Assembly: GCA_029218485.1 (NCBI GenBank)
Contig: JAQXRK010000208.1
Span: 1 to 33,557, forward strand
DNA length: 33,557 nt
From: a bacterium
GTDB taxonomy: Bacteria > Bacillota > Clostridia > Christensenellales > CAG-138
Reading direction: 5' to 3'
Under the pieces are notes generated by a model that was not told the DNA's origin, did not search any database, and saw nothing but the letters and a program-made list of their open reading frames with translations. Every line of letters begins with the position of its first letter. Position 1 is the stretch's first letter. Shown here piece by piece: positions 21,400-30,389 of the stretch. A program made the position numbers and the translations under genes.

Positions 21400-23517
21400 A
21401 TGATGGAACTGGGAAAAGCAGCGGCTTACAGCGAATTCGGCTCGGATGTGTTTTCGGATGCGGAGATGGCGCGCCGACTGCCGCCGGAGCTGTACATTGC
21501 GCTGCATCGCACGATTGAAGAGGGAAGCGAACTGACGTACGACGTCGCCGGCGCTGTTGCGACCGCGATGCTGGAGTGGGCGACCGAGCACGGCGCAACG
21601 CACTTTACGCATTGGTTCCAGCCGATGACCGGCGCGACCGCGGAAAAGCGCGATACGTTCATCGATTTTGCCGGGTTGGACCGCATGCCGATCCTCTCGT
21701 TTTCGGCCAAAGCGCTCATCAAGGGCGAGGCTGACGGCTCCTCGTTCCCGTCCGGCGGGCTGCGCGCCACGTTTGAAGCGCGCGGCTATACGACCTGGGA
21801 TTGCATGAGCCCGGCGTTCCTCAAGCGCAATTCGGACGGCACCAAGTGCCTGTGCATCCCGACGGCGTTTTGCTCGTTCTCGGGCGAGGCGCTGGATGAG
21901 AAAACACCGCTGCTGCGCTCCATGGAGGCCATCAACCATCAGGCGCTGCGCGTGCTGCGGCTGCTGGGCGACACGAAAACGCGCCGCGTGACGCCGACCG
22001 TCGGCGGCGAGCAGGAATATTTCCTGGTCGATAAGCGCGCGTTCCACAAGCGCAAGGATCTGGTCTATACCGGCCGCACGCTCTTCGGCGCGCCCCCGGC
22101 GAAGGGCCAGGAGCTCTCCGACCAGTATTACGCCGCAACGCCGGAGCCGGTGATGGCGTTTATGCACGAGCTCAACGAGGCCCTCTGGCGCATGGGCGTG
22201 CCCTGCAAGACGGAGCACAACGAGGTTGCACCCTCGCAGTATGAGCTGGCGCCCCTGTTCGTTTCCGCCAATCTGGCCGTCGACCACAACCAGATCATCA
22301 TGGAGACCATGCGGCGCACGGCGGAGCGGCACGGCCTGACCTGCCTGCTGCACGAAAAGCCGTTTGCCGGTGTCAACGGCAGCGGTAAGCACAACAACTG
22401 GTCGCTGCTGACCGATACCGGCGTCAACCTGCTCAAGCCCGGCAAGGACGAGGCCGGGAGCCGCGTGTTCTTCACGTTCCTGATGGCGGTGATCGCCGCC
22501 GTGGACGAATATGCGCCCATGCTCCGCATGAGCAGCGCATCCATCGGCAATGAAAACCGTTTGGGCGGGGAGGAAGCGCCGCCGCCGATCATCTCGGTAT
22601 ATCTGGGCAACTACCTGCAATCGGAGCTGGAGCGCATTGCCAGCGGCGGCAGCGCTGCGGCGCACACCGGCGAAATGATGCACATCGGCGTGTCCACGCT
22701 GGCCGAGATCAAGCGCGATGACACCGACCGGAACCGCACCTCGCCGTTTGCGTTCACGGGCAATAAGTTTGAGTTCCGCATGGTCGGCTCATCGCAGTCG
22801 CTGGGCATGCCCAACACCGTGCTCAACACCATCGTGGCGGAGAGCCTCAGCCGCATGGCGGATACGCTCGAAGCCGCCGAGGACCGGGAGAGCGCGTGGA
22901 GCGCGATGATGGCGGAGCAGTATGCCGCGCACAGCCGCGTGCTGTTCAACGGAAACAATTACGATGCGGCATGGACGGCCGAGGCGGCGCGCCGCGGATT
23001 GCCGTCGATCGATAACACGGTCGATGCGCTCGATGTCTATGGCTCCGAGCAGGCGCGCGATGTGCTGAACCGTCAGGGCGTGCTCTCCGAGCATGAGGCG
23101 CTCGCGCGGCGCGAGATTGCGCTGCAGAACTATGCGACGCAGGGCCATATCGAGGCGGTGACCATGGTCAAGATTGCGCGGCAGACCATTCTCCCGGCCT
23201 GCGCGCGCTACAGCGCCGTGCTGGCCGATGCGGCGGCGGCCTCCAAGCAGGCGGGCATTGCGGCGCCGGCACAGACCGCGATGCTGCGCGACCTCAACCG
23301 CCGTATGAACGAGTGCAGGGGCGCGGCGGATGCGTTGGATGAGGCCATGCGGCGCCAGAGCCCGGAGACCGCGTATGAACAGGCGGTGCTGCACCGCGAC
23401 GAGCTGCGGCCGCGCATGGAGAAGCTGCGCGCCACGGTCGATGCGCTCGAGTGCATCGTGGACAAGGCGTACTGGCCGCTGCCCTCCTACGGCGAGATGT
23501 TGTTCCGCATCGCCTGA
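21400..23517 (+). CDS. glnN: Type III glutamine synthetase
   Basis: A 705-residue GSIII, which makes glutamine from glutamate, ammonia and ATP as a cytoplasmic oligomer. Landmarks are THWFQPMTG (about 69-77), GGEQEYFLVDK, TEHNEVAPSQYELAP, the catalytic loop NGSGKHNNWSL and NENRLGGEEAPP, then GNKFEFRMVGSSQS. The C-terminal third is the extension found only in type III enzymes and absent from types I and II. ATG 21400 is preceded by AAAGGGG; an ATG directly after it at 21403 is an alternative. It is transcribed from its own promoter after the rplL terminator. No T-box or glutamine riboswitch was recognised in the leader. Confidence 0.96.
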   Translation: MMELGKAAAYSEFGSDVFSDAEMARRLPPELYIALHRTIEEGSELTYDVAGAVATAMLEWATEHGATHFTHWFQPMTGATAEKRDTFIDFAGLDRMPILSFSAKALIKGEADGSSFPSGGLRATFEARGYTTWDCMSPAFLKRNSDGTKCLCIPTAFCSFSGEALDEKTPLLRSMEAINHQALRVLRLLGDTKTRRVTPTVGGEQEYFLVDKRAFHKRKDLVYTGRTLFGAPPAKGQELSDQYYAATPEPVMAFMHELNEALWRMGVPCKTEHNEVAPSQYELAPLFVSANLAVDHNQIIMETMRRTAERHGLTCLLHEKPFAGVNGSGKHNNWSLLTDTGVNLLKPGKDEAGSRVFFTFLMAVIAAVDEYAPMLRMSSASIGNENRLGGEEAPPPIISVYLGNYLQSELERIASGGSAAAHTGEMMHIGVSTLAEIKRDDTDRNRTSPFAFTGNKFEFRMVGSSQSLGMPNTVLNTIVAESLSRMADTLEAAEDRESAWSAMMAEQYAAHSRVLFNGNNYDAAWTAEAARRGLPSIDNTVDALDVYGSEQARDVLNRQGVLSEHEALARREIALQNYATQGHIEAVTMVKIARQTILPACARYSAVLADAAAASKQAGIAAPAQTAMLRDLNRRMNECRGAADALDEAMRRQSPETAYEQAVLHRDELRPRMEKLRATVDALECIVDKAYWPLPSYGEMLFRIA

Positions 23518-23591
23518 TGCGGGCTGACGACCGGAGTCGGCCGCGGCATGCGGGGACCACAGGAAAACGGATGGAGTGAAAGGAGAGGCGT

Positions 23592-24254
23592 ATGTTGATC
23601 GTTGGCGTCTGCGGAGCGAGCGGAAGCGGCAAGAGCACGCTCGCAAGACACATTCGGGACACGCTCGACTGCAAGTGCGTTGTGCTCGGGCAGGACGGAT
23701 ATTACAGGAGCTTTCCCGAGCTTTCGTTTGCGCAGCGCGAACGGATCAATTACGACGAACCGTCGATCTTCGATTATGATGAGATGCTCGAAGATGTGCA
23801 GAAGCTGATGCGGGGTGAGCCGATTACGACCAAGGCGTATGACTATACCCAGCATCTGCGCGCCGACCGGCCCGATCTGATCGAGCCGCCGGATGTGCTC
23901 ATCTTCGAGGGCATCCATATGTTCCATGACAAGCGGCTCTGCGATCTGATGGTGCTGAAGGTGTTTTTGCAGGTGGATGCGGATATCTGCCTGCTCCGGC
24001 GCATCAAGCGCGATATCAAGCAGCGCGGCCGCACGATCGACAACATCGCGACCCAGTATCTCGAAACGGTCAAGCCGATGTACGAGAAGTATATCGCAAA
24101 GTACATCGACCATGCGGACTTTGCCGTGATGCGCGGCGGAAAGAACCGCATGGCCATCGACGCCATCGCAGCGTTTCTGACCTCCCGGCTGCTCGCAGAG
24201 CGGCTGGAGGGCGCGGCGCCGCGGCAAGCGGCCGAAACGGCCGCTGTGGAGTGA
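23592..24254 (+). CDS. udk: Uridine kinase family protein
   Basis: A 220-residue P-loop kinase phosphorylating uridine or cytidine in pyrimidine salvage. Walker A is GASGSGKST (about 8-16), followed by the substrate region QDGYYRSF and NYDEPSIFDYDEM. EGIHMFHD corresponds to the EGI-x-x-F/L segment and RRIKRDIKQRGRT is the LID with catalytic Arg residues. GAAAGGAGAG precedes ATG 23592. The last about 20 residues form an Ala-rich tail. The next gene starts one base after its stop, so they are co-translated. Confidence 0.88.
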   Translation: MLIVGVCGASGSGKSTLARHIRDTLDCKCVVLGQDGYYRSFPELSFAQRERINYDEPSIFDYDEMLEDVQKLMRGEPITTKAYDYTQHLRADRPDLIEPPDVLIFEGIHMFHDKRLCDLMVLKVFLQVDADICLLRRIKRDIKQRGRTIDNIATQYLETVKPMYEKYIAKYIDHADFAVMRGGKNRMAIDAIAAFLTSRLLAERLEGAAPRQAAETAAVE

Positions 24255-24255
24255 T

Positions 24256-25248
24256 ATGCATCAGGAAATGCGGCAATGGATGGAGCGCTTTACCGCGCTC
24301 CTTTTTGAACACTTTGGCGGGCGCATTCGGTTCGTCGGCTTGCAGGGAAGCTGTGCCCGCGGCGAGGAGACGGACGGGAGCGATATCGATGTGGTGGTGC
24401 TGTTCGACGATGCGGATGCAAAAACGCTGCTGCGTTACCGGGCGCTGATCGATGCGCTGCCGGAGCGCGCGCGCATCTGCGGGTTTGTTTCCGGGGTGGA
24501 AACGCTTGCGCACTGGTCGCGCGCGGATCTGGTGTCGTTCTACTACGATACGGTGCCGTTTTTCGGCCGGCTCGACAGCATCGTCCGGCCGCCGGACCGG
24601 ACGGACGCGCTGTGCGCGGCACATGCGGGCGCGTGCGCGATCTACCATGCCTGCTGCCACAACCTGCTGCATGGGCGCGACGAGGGGGTGCTCGCGGAGG
24701 CGTACAAGGCGGCGCGTTTTGTGCTCTCGGCACTGGTGTTTGCGCGAACGGGCGCGTATCCGGCCGATCGCGCGGCGCTGCGGGAACGGTTGACCGCAGC
24801 GGAGCGGATTCTTCTGGAGAGTGCCGAAGCGGAACCGGGCGAGGAAACGCTGGAGTGCCTGTCGATGCGGCTGCTCGCGTATGCGGCCGGGGTGATCGAG
24901 ACCGCGCAGACCGTGGCGGTGTGTCTCGGATCGGCGGAGAACGAGGGGCCTGCCGGCGGAGCCGGCAGCGGAGGAACCGAAAAACGGAACCCGGAACCGG
25001 CAGGGGGCATGCGCCCGAAATTTTCTGCATACAGAAGGGGTGGTGGATTCGTTGGAATCCCCCACCCCGTGTCCGTATCCGTTCGCGGTTGCCATGCCGC
25101 ATGGCCGGGAGCCGTTCCGGCAGAAATGCGCGGTATCCATATCTGCGTGGCAATCGCCGGCGCGCCCTTTGGTCAGCGCATGCGCAGCCCCTTGGGCAGA
25201 TGGTTTTTGAGCGTGCCGCCGGTCAGCTTGCCAAAGCCGAGCGGATAG
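24256..25248 (+). CDS. Nucleotidyltransferase-fold protein with abnormal C-terminal extension
   Basis: 330 residues as read. The first about 215 are a minimal nucleotidyltransferase: GLQGSCARGEETDGSDIDVVV (29-48) gives the G-S motif and both metal-binding Asp residues (43, 45). A helical HEPN-like region with AIYHACCHNLLHG and YKAARFVLSALVFA follows. Relatives of this layout that I recall end at roughly 230 residues. From about residue 225 the sequence turns Gly/Pro/Arg-rich, passes through a terminator-like inverted repeat (25037-25068) and overlaps the 3' end of the opposing methyltransferase gene by 76 bases. That tail is probably read-through after loss of the original stop. GGAG lies five bases before ATG 24256. 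Substrate unknown. Confidence 0.7.
   Translation: MHQEMRQWMERFTALLFEHFGGRIRFVGLQGSCARGEETDGSDIDVVVLFDDADAKTLLRYRALIDALPERARICGFVSGVETLAHWSRADLVSFYYDTVPFFGRLDSIVRPPDRTDALCAAHAGACAIYHACCHNLLHGRDEGVLAEAYKAARFVLSALVFARTGAYPADRAALRERLTAAERILLESAEAEPGEETLECLSMRLLAYAAGVIETAQTVAVCLGSAENEGPAGGAGSGGTEKRNPEPAGGMRPKFSAYRRGGGFVGIPHPVSVSVRGCHAAWPGAVPAEMRGIHICVAIAGAPFGQRMRSPLGRWFLSVPPVSLPKPSG
25037..25068. terminator. Inverted repeat, likely convergent terminator
   Basis: A 14-base stem with one mismatch (GGGGTGGTGGATTC / GAATCCCCCACCCC) and a four-base loop. On minus it is followed by TTCTGT. It lies 105 bases beyond the methyltransferase stop. On plus it is inside the suspect tail of the nucleotidyltransferase frame. 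Confidence 0.6.
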
Positions 25249-26453
25249 CCCTGCACACAGACCGCCGCATAGCCGCTGCCGGGCGCCGTGCACGGGATGG
25301 CCTCCCCGGCCAGATAGGCCGAGAGGGCGGCGCCGCCCAGCTCCACCGCGCTTTGAAATGCCGCCTTTTCATAGGCGAGGAACAGCGCGTGCGCGGGCTG
25401 GAAGCGGCCGTTTCGGATCTCACCGGCGGGCACGCCCGCCTGCAGCACGCGGAGCTTGTCGAGCGCGGGGGGCAGCCGCTCCGGCAGCAGAAATACGCGC
25501 CCGTCCGGCAGCAGCCGCGCAGGCTGTTCCGGTGTGTGCGTCATCGCGTCCCGGCAGAAAGCCTCCCATTCCCGCACGGGCCGTTCCCTTGGCGCTTCCG
25601 TGCGGGCGGCGCCGTCACCGGCGCGGCGAAGCAGCGCGGCAAACTGACCCTCCCCGGTCGAGGTGTGCGGGTAGAGATGGTGCATGCCTGCGAGGGAGAA
25701 GTCGGGATGCGCCTGCAAAAACGCCTCCACGGTTTGTTCGTTTTCCTCCGGCGAGAACGTGCAGGTGGAGTACACCAGCCGCCCGCCGGGCCGCAGCGCG
25801 AGCGCGGCGCTGTCGAGGATGGCGCGCTGCCTGACGGCGCAGGCGGCCACGTGCGCCTCGGACCAGTCGGCAACCGCCTGCGGTTCGCGCCGGAACATGC
25901 CCTCGCCGGAGCACGGCGCGTCTGCGAGAACCGCGTCAAAACAGCCCGCGAGCGCCTGACATAGCGCGTCGGGCCGCATGGAGGTCACAACAGCGTTCCG
26001 CACGCCGAGCCGCTCGAGCGTCCGCTGCAGCACCGTGGCGCGGGACGGGACGATTTCGTTGGCAACGAGCAGGCCCGTGTTCTGCAAGCCGGCCGCGATC
26101 TGGCCGGATTTTCCGCCCGGCGCCGCGCACAGGTCGAGCACCGCCTCGCCCGGCTGCAAATCCAGCAGCGAGGCCGGGAGCTGCGCCGACGGCTCCTGCA
26201 TGTAGAACAGGCCCGCCGCGTGCAGCGGATGCCGGCCGGGGGCGAACCCCTCCGGCACAAGGAAGCCCTCCGGGATGACGCCGCAGGGCTCGAGCGCGAT
26301 GCCGAGCAGCGCAGGCAGGGCCTCGGACGCGATCTTCAGCGTGTTCACGCGCAGCGCCCGCCGCGGCGTCTGTTCCATGGCGCGGACATATGCCGGGAAG
26401 TCGCCGCCGAGCTGCCGGCGCATCCGGTTCAAAAAAGCATCGGGAAGTTTCAT
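25173..26453 (-). CDS. RsmF/NOL1-NOP2-Sun family rRNA cytosine-C5 methyltransferase
   Basis: A 426-residue SAM-dependent methyltransferase making 5-methylcytosine in rRNA. An N-terminal PUA-like region leads to the SAM motif DLCAAPGGKSGQIA, then the two active-site cysteines in DAPCSGEGMFRR and YSTCTFSPEENE. The C-terminal about 130 residues with PLGFGKLTGGTLKNHLPKGLR match the accessory domain of the RsmF/YebU-like Firmicute proteins. ATG 26453 was chosen; TATACT lies six bases upstream and no ribosome binding site is seen, so a leaderless mRNA is possible. The longer frame to 26492 overlaps that promoter. Its 3' end overlaps the opposing nucleotidyltransferase frame. Confidence 0.92.
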   Translation of the reverse strand: MKLPDAFLNRMRRQLGGDFPAYVRAMEQTPRRALRVNTLKIASEALPALLGIALEPCGVIPEGFLVPEGFAPGRHPLHAAGLFYMQEPSAQLPASLLDLQPGEAVLDLCAAPGGKSGQIAAGLQNTGLLVANEIVPSRATVLQRTLERLGVRNAVVTSMRPDALCQALAGCFDAVLADAPCSGEGMFRREPQAVADWSEAHVAACAVRQRAILDSAALALRPGGRLVYSTCTFSPEENEQTVEAFLQAHPDFSLAGMHHLYPHTSTGEGQFAALLRRAGDGAARTEAPRERPVREWEAFCRDAMTHTPEQPARLLPDGRVFLLPERLPPALDKLRVLQAGVPAGEIRNGRFQPAHALFLAYEKAAFQSAVELGGAALSAYLAGEAIPCTAPGSGYAAVCVQGYPLGFGKLTGGTLKNHLPKGLRMR

Positions 26454-26459
26454 ACGCTC

Positions 26460-26488
26460 AGTATAGCACAGCGGCGAAGAATAGAAAA
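26460..26488 (-). promoter_or_regulatory. Promoter of the rRNA methyltransferase, predicted leaderless start
   Basis: On minus, TATACT (26465-26460) lies six bases before ATG 26453. The -35 candidate TTTTCT, 17 bases upstream, is weak. Confidence 0.45.
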
Positions 26489-26533
26489 GCATGGCGCAGC
26501 GGGTCGCATGTTCATAAAAAGTTCATAACTATT

Positions 26534-26563
26534 TTGGCACTTGCACTGCAACCGAAATATGAT
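26534..26563 (+). promoter_or_regulatory. Promoter of the ABC export operon
   Basis: TTGGCA (26534-26539), 18 bases and TATGAT (26558-26563). An overlapping alternative is TTGCAC with TAGTAT at 16 bases. A perfect TTGACA at 26580-26585 has no good -10 box. The predicted leader is about 70 bases and the region is AT-rich. Confidence 0.5.
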
Positions 26564-26641
26564 AGTATGAGTATTATTATTGACACAATATTTTGTGGTG
26601 CCCATTCGGCATGACAGCATACATACGGGGGAGGGGAGCAT

Positions 26642-27496
26642 ATGGAACAACCGCTTGAAACCGGCTCGGAGGCGTGCCGCAGCACGACCGCCGGTGCGGA
26701 AACCATACCCGATACGGAGCAAACAGCGGTGCAGACGGGTTTATCGCTGATCACGGTGCGCAACGCCAAAAAGATTTACCGCGTGGGCAGCGTCGATATT
26801 CAGGCGCTGCGCGGCGTGGATCTGACCATTGAGGCGGGGGAGCTGTGCTGCATCATCGGCCGCTCCGGCTCCGGAAAGAGCACGCTGCTGAACGTGCTCG
26901 CCGGTCTGGAGCATGTGACCTCCGGCGAGCTGATCATCGCCGGGAAGCGGCTCGACCGCATGAACCAGAGCGAGCTCATCCGCTTCCGGCAGCAGCATAT
27001 CGGGTTCATTTTTCAGTCGTTCAATCTCATGCCCTACTACACGGCGCTGGAGAACGTTGCGTTCCCGCTCGCGTTTCGCGGCGTGCCCGCCTATAAGCGC
27101 AACCGCATGGCGGCAAACATGCTCAAGCTCGTCGGTCTGGAGACGCACATGAAGCACAAGCCGTCCCAGATGAGCGGCGGCCAGCAGCAGCGCGTGGGCA
27201 TTGCGCGGGCGCTTGTAACCGACCCGGAGATCGTATTCGCCGACGAGCCGACCGGCAACCTCGACTCCGGTACCTCCGACGAGGTGATGCACGTGATCTG
27301 CGATATCCTGCGGGAAAAGGGCAAGACGCTCATCATGGTCACACACGATCCGAACATGGCCGAGTACGCCGACAAGGTGGTCAATCTGCTCGACGGCCGG
27401 ATCGTGGACATTCGCATGCAAAAGGCGCGGGAACAGAAGCGAAGCCCGCACAATCCATTGGATCAAGAGAAACAGGGGGAGAATCAGAATGCGTAA
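26642..27496 (+). CDS. ABC transporter ATP-binding protein (MacB/LolD type)
   Basis: A 284-residue ATPase driving a MacB-like transporter. Walker A is GRSGSGKST (73-81), the Q-loop FIFQSFNLMPYYTALEN, the signature MSGGQQQR (177-184), Walker B IVFADEPTGNLDS (197-209) and the switch His is in VTHDPNMAEYAD. About 36 residues before the ABC domain are an unusual polar extension. GGGGAGGGG lies just before ATG 26642. Its end overlaps the next gene by eight bases, and the permease follows that, so the three form one operon. Confidence 0.94.
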   Translation: MEQPLETGSEACRSTTAGAETIPDTEQTAVQTGLSLITVRNAKKIYRVGSVDIQALRGVDLTIEAGELCCIIGRSGSGKSTLLNVLAGLEHVTSGELIIAGKRLDRMNQSELIRFRQQHIGFIFQSFNLMPYYTALENVAFPLAFRGVPAYKRNRMAANMLKLVGLETHMKHKPSQMSGGQQQRVGIARALVTDPEIVFADEPTGNLDSGTSDEVMHVICDILREKGKTLIMVTHDPNMAEYADKVVNLLDGRIVDIRMQKAREQKRSPHNPLDQEKQGENQNA

Positions 27497-28940
27497 ACAC
27501 TGGATCAAGCGGAGCATGGCCGTCTGCCTTGGCGCACTGCTGCTCTTTGGCGGCGCAGGCGCGGCGCTGGCGGACGAAACGGAAGAGCCGGAAACCACGC
27601 CCGGCGTGAGCAGGGAGTGCATCTCCATCTCGAAGTGGTACGGCAACGATGAGAAGAGCGGCGTTATCCCCGCCATCTCCGGCGAGCGCGACGAGGCGAT
27701 CGACATCCCGCTGCCGCTCGTTGCGGAGGAGGGGCCGCTCACGGATCTGGAGATCGAGCCGGTGCTCAGCACCAATCTCGACAGCTTTCCGTTCATCATT
27801 CCGAGCATGGTGATGAAGCAGGAGCGCGCAAGCCTCAACAAGGGCGAGTGCTGGTCGGTCTGGTACCGGGGACTCGTTCTCAGCCACAGCGTCACCAAGG
27901 GCGTCAAGCAGGTCGACTTTAAGGTTCGGTATACCTATAACGGCGTGCGCGAGGAGATCGTGCTCAGCGTGTTCGTCAATGTCACCAAGGGCGCGTCCAT
28001 GGGCGGCGGCGGTGGCGGCGTCTCGTTCCGCTCGCAGCCGAAGCTGATCGTCGAGACCTATCAGCTCAGTACCGACAAGCTGTATGCGGGCGAACCGTTT
28101 GAGCTGACGATGAACCTGAGGAACACATCGGCCGACGAGGCAATCCGGAACATCCAGCTCCATATGAAGGATGAGACCGGCACCGTTCTGCCCGCGCAGA
28201 ACGGCAGCAACACGCTCTACATCAAGGAGATTGAGAAGGAGGGCGGTACGACCGTCAAGGTCATGCTGCAGGCGGCGCCGGACGCGGAGGCCAAGGCGTA
28301 TGCGCTGTCGCTTGCGTTCAGCTACGACGGCGTATCCAGCAAGCAGGCGTATACCGCGGAGGAATCCATCACCCTGCCGGTGCAGCAGCGCATCCGCATC
28401 AAGTGCGACGATCCGCTCGTGTACGACGAGCCGTGGGCCGGCCAGACGGCTGCCGTCGGCGTTTCGCTCTACAACATGGGCAAATCCTCGATCTATAACT
28501 GCATGGTCACGGTTGAGGGCGAGGGCCTTTCCATGCCGGAGACGTATTTCGGCGGCAACATCGCCAGCGGCGGCACCATGCGCGCCGAGTTCGATGTGCA
28601 GACCGATGTGGCGGGCGATATCGCCGGCACGGTCGTGATCACCTATGAGGATGTTTACGGCGAGCAGCTCGAGGAGCGGCTGCCGCTGAACATGTATGTC
28701 AACGAACAGATGAGCATGGAGCCGGTCTTTGACGATCCGTCCATGATGATGCCGGATGGCAAAGACCCGATGGCCGGCGGCGATATGGCGGCTATGGGTG
28801 GCATGGACGGCATGGATGGCAGTGCGGGCGGCATCGGTTGGTATTGGTGGGCCATCGCCATTCTGGCGGTTGCGGCCGGCGTCGTCGTGCTCGGCGTGAT
28901 GCGCCACAAGAAGCGCCAGAAGGAGCTGGAAGCGCTATGA
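27489..28940 (+). CDS. Secreted, C-terminally anchored protein of a MacB-like ABC system, Met-rich linker
   Basis: 483 residues. A signal peptide (cleavage after about Ala28) is followed by beta-rich extracellular sequence that resembles the COG1361/CARDB-type S-layer-like domains seen beside MacB-like permeases (for example ELTMNLRNTSADEAIRN and VGVSLYNMGKSS). A Gly run (GGGGGG) lies near 172-177. Residues about 405-449 are very rich in Met, Asp and Gly. One membrane helix (about 451-470) and a short basic cytoplasmic tail end the protein. Extracellular facing is inferred. It likely works as the partner or adaptor of the ABC exporter encoded on either side. GGGGGAG precedes ATG 27489; its stop overlaps the permease start by ATGA. 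Confidence 0.75.
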   Translation: MRKHWIKRSMAVCLGALLLFGGAGAALADETEEPETTPGVSRECISISKWYGNDEKSGVIPAISGERDEAIDIPLPLVAEEGPLTDLEIEPVLSTNLDSFPFIIPSMVMKQERASLNKGECWSVWYRGLVLSHSVTKGVKQVDFKVRYTYNGVREEIVLSVFVNVTKGASMGGGGGGVSFRSQPKLIVETYQLSTDKLYAGEPFELTMNLRNTSADEAIRNIQLHMKDETGTVLPAQNGSNTLYIKEIEKEGGTTVKVMLQAAPDAEAKAYALSLAFSYDGVSSKQAYTAEESITLPVQQRIRIKCDDPLVYDEPWAGQTAAVGVSLYNMGKSSIYNCMVTVEGEGLSMPETYFGGNIASGGTMRAEFDVQTDVAGDIAGTVVITYEDVYGEQLEERLPLNMYVNEQMSMEPVFDDPSMMMPDGKDPMAGGDMAAMGGMDGMDGSAGGIGWYWWAIAILAVAAGVVVLGVMRHKKRQKELEAL

Positions 28941-30226
28941 GACTGAGCGATCTGCTCTCGATCGCGTTTCTGAACCTGTGGCGCAGAAAGCTGCGCGCGT
29001 TTCTGACCGTGCTCGGCATGACCATCGGCGTGGCGTCGATCGTGGTCATGGTATCGCTCGGTATCGGCATCCGCGAGGCGACGATAAAGAGCTTTGCGGG
29101 CACCGGGAGCCTTACCCTGATTCAGGTCAACACCTGGTCGTATGTGGAAACGGGCGATGGCGGGGGTGTCAGCCGCGAAACGGAGCTGAACAAGAAGAGT
29201 GTGGAAGCGTTCCGGCAGATTCCCGGCGTGCGCGCGGTCATGCCGATGGTGGAGGCGTGGGGTCTGCTCAAGAGCGGCAAATACGTATCGGACGTCTCCA
29301 TCCTGGGCGTCGATGCGGATATGGCGAAGGAATTCGATCTGTCGCTGAGCAGCGGCCGCTACCCGGAGGCCAGGCGCGGCAGCACGCAGGAGATGGTGGT
29401 CGGCAGCTATGTGCTCGAGTGGTTCCGCGATCCGAAGACCGGCAAGGAGGCGCGGGACCGCGACGGCAACCCGAAGGTCACGCTCGACGACCGGTTTCAG
29501 TTTACGTTCGATTACAGCAATGTGTACGATTACGGCAACGGCGAGAGCACGCAGCCGAAGGGATCGATGTACAAGATCGATCTGGTCGGCAGCATGCAGG
29601 ACGAGGGCAACTATTCGTACTATTGCCTGATGGAGATGTCCACGCTCGAGAAGCTGATGAAGGACAACAAGGATTATGTCGGCGGAAGGGGCGAAGGCAA
29701 GTACAATCAGGTGCTGGTGAAGTGCAGCGACATCTCCGATGTCAAGGCCGTTAAGACCGAAATTGAGAACATGGGCTACGGCACCTACAGCGCGCAGGAC
29801 GCCGTGGAGATGGCGGAGGAGCAGACCGCGCGGATCCAGTACCTACTCGGCGCGATCGGCGGCGTGTCGCTGCTGGTGGCGGCCATCGGCATCATCAACA
29901 CGATGATGATGAGCATCTACGAGCGCACCAAGGAGATCGGCATCATCAAGGTGCTCGGCTGCCGCATGAGCAACATTGCGGGCATGTTCCTTGCCGAGTC
30001 CGCGTTCATCGGCCTGTTCGGCGGCGCGCTCGGCCTCGGCGTGTCCTATGGCCTCGGGCTGGTGCTAAACGCGCTTCTGGCCTCCTCGGGCCTGACGAGC
30101 GTGATTCCGCTGTATCTGGCCGTTGGCGCGGTGGCGTTCTCCGTGCTGGTTGGCCTGCTTTCCGGCCTGTACCCGGCCATCCGCGCAATGCGCCTGAGCC
30201 CGCTGGCCGCGATCCGCAACGAATAA
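28937..30226 (+). CDS. MacB/FtsX-type ABC transporter permease
   Basis: A 429-residue permease with the MacB topology: one membrane helix near the N-terminus (about 18-40, with RRKLRAFLTVLGMTIGVASIVVMVS), a large extracellular periplasmic-core-like domain (about 45-300), then three helices in the FtsX domain (about 310-420, with NTMMMSIYERTKEIGIIKVLGCR and the ending PLAAIRNE). MacB-type transporters use ATP to move or release substrates outside the membrane and not to pump through it. ATG 28937 overlaps the preceding stop; AAGGAG lies about 12 bases upstream. An earlier in-frame ATG at 28838 is within the previous gene and not used. A strong terminator follows. Confidence 0.93.
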   Translation: MRLSDLLSIAFLNLWRRKLRAFLTVLGMTIGVASIVVMVSLGIGIREATIKSFAGTGSLTLIQVNTWSYVETGDGGGVSRETELNKKSVEAFRQIPGVRAVMPMVEAWGLLKSGKYVSDVSILGVDADMAKEFDLSLSSGRYPEARRGSTQEMVVGSYVLEWFRDPKTGKEARDRDGNPKVTLDDRFQFTFDYSNVYDYGNGESTQPKGSMYKIDLVGSMQDEGNYSYYCLMEMSTLEKLMKDNKDYVGGRGEGKYNQVLVKCSDISDVKAVKTEIENMGYGTYSAQDAVEMAEEQTARIQYLLGAIGGVSLLVAAIGIINTMMMSIYERTKEIGIIKVLGCRMSNIAGMFLAESAFIGLFGGALGLGVSYGLGLVLNALLASSGLTSVIPLYLAVGAVAFSVLVGLLSGLYPAIRAMRLSPLAAIRNE

Positions 30227-30265
30227 TCGGCTCTCCGCTCCGGTGCAGAGCAGGAACGGGGATTT

Positions 30266-30309
30266 ACGGGCGATCTGCCGCGACAGACGGGCGGCAATCG
30301 CCCGTTTTT
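30266..30309 (+). terminator. Intrinsic terminator of the ABC operon
   Basis: A stem of 14-15 pairs with one bulge (ACGGGCGATCTGCCGC / GGCGGCAATCGCCCG) followed by five Ts, 40 bases after the permease stop. Confidence 0.88.
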
Positions 30310-30330
30310 CGTATTCTCCCCAAAAAGCGG

Positions 30331-30359
30331 TGGCATTTTTGTACCGTCTGTTGTATCAT
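30331..30359 (+). promoter_or_regulatory. Promoter of the ACT-UPF0210 pair
   Basis: TGGCAT (30331-30336), a 17-base spacer and TATCAT (30354-30359), 30 bases before the ACT gene. Confidence 0.5.
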
Positions 30360-30389
30360 GGGAGCAACAGTCAAGCGGAGGAATCATCA

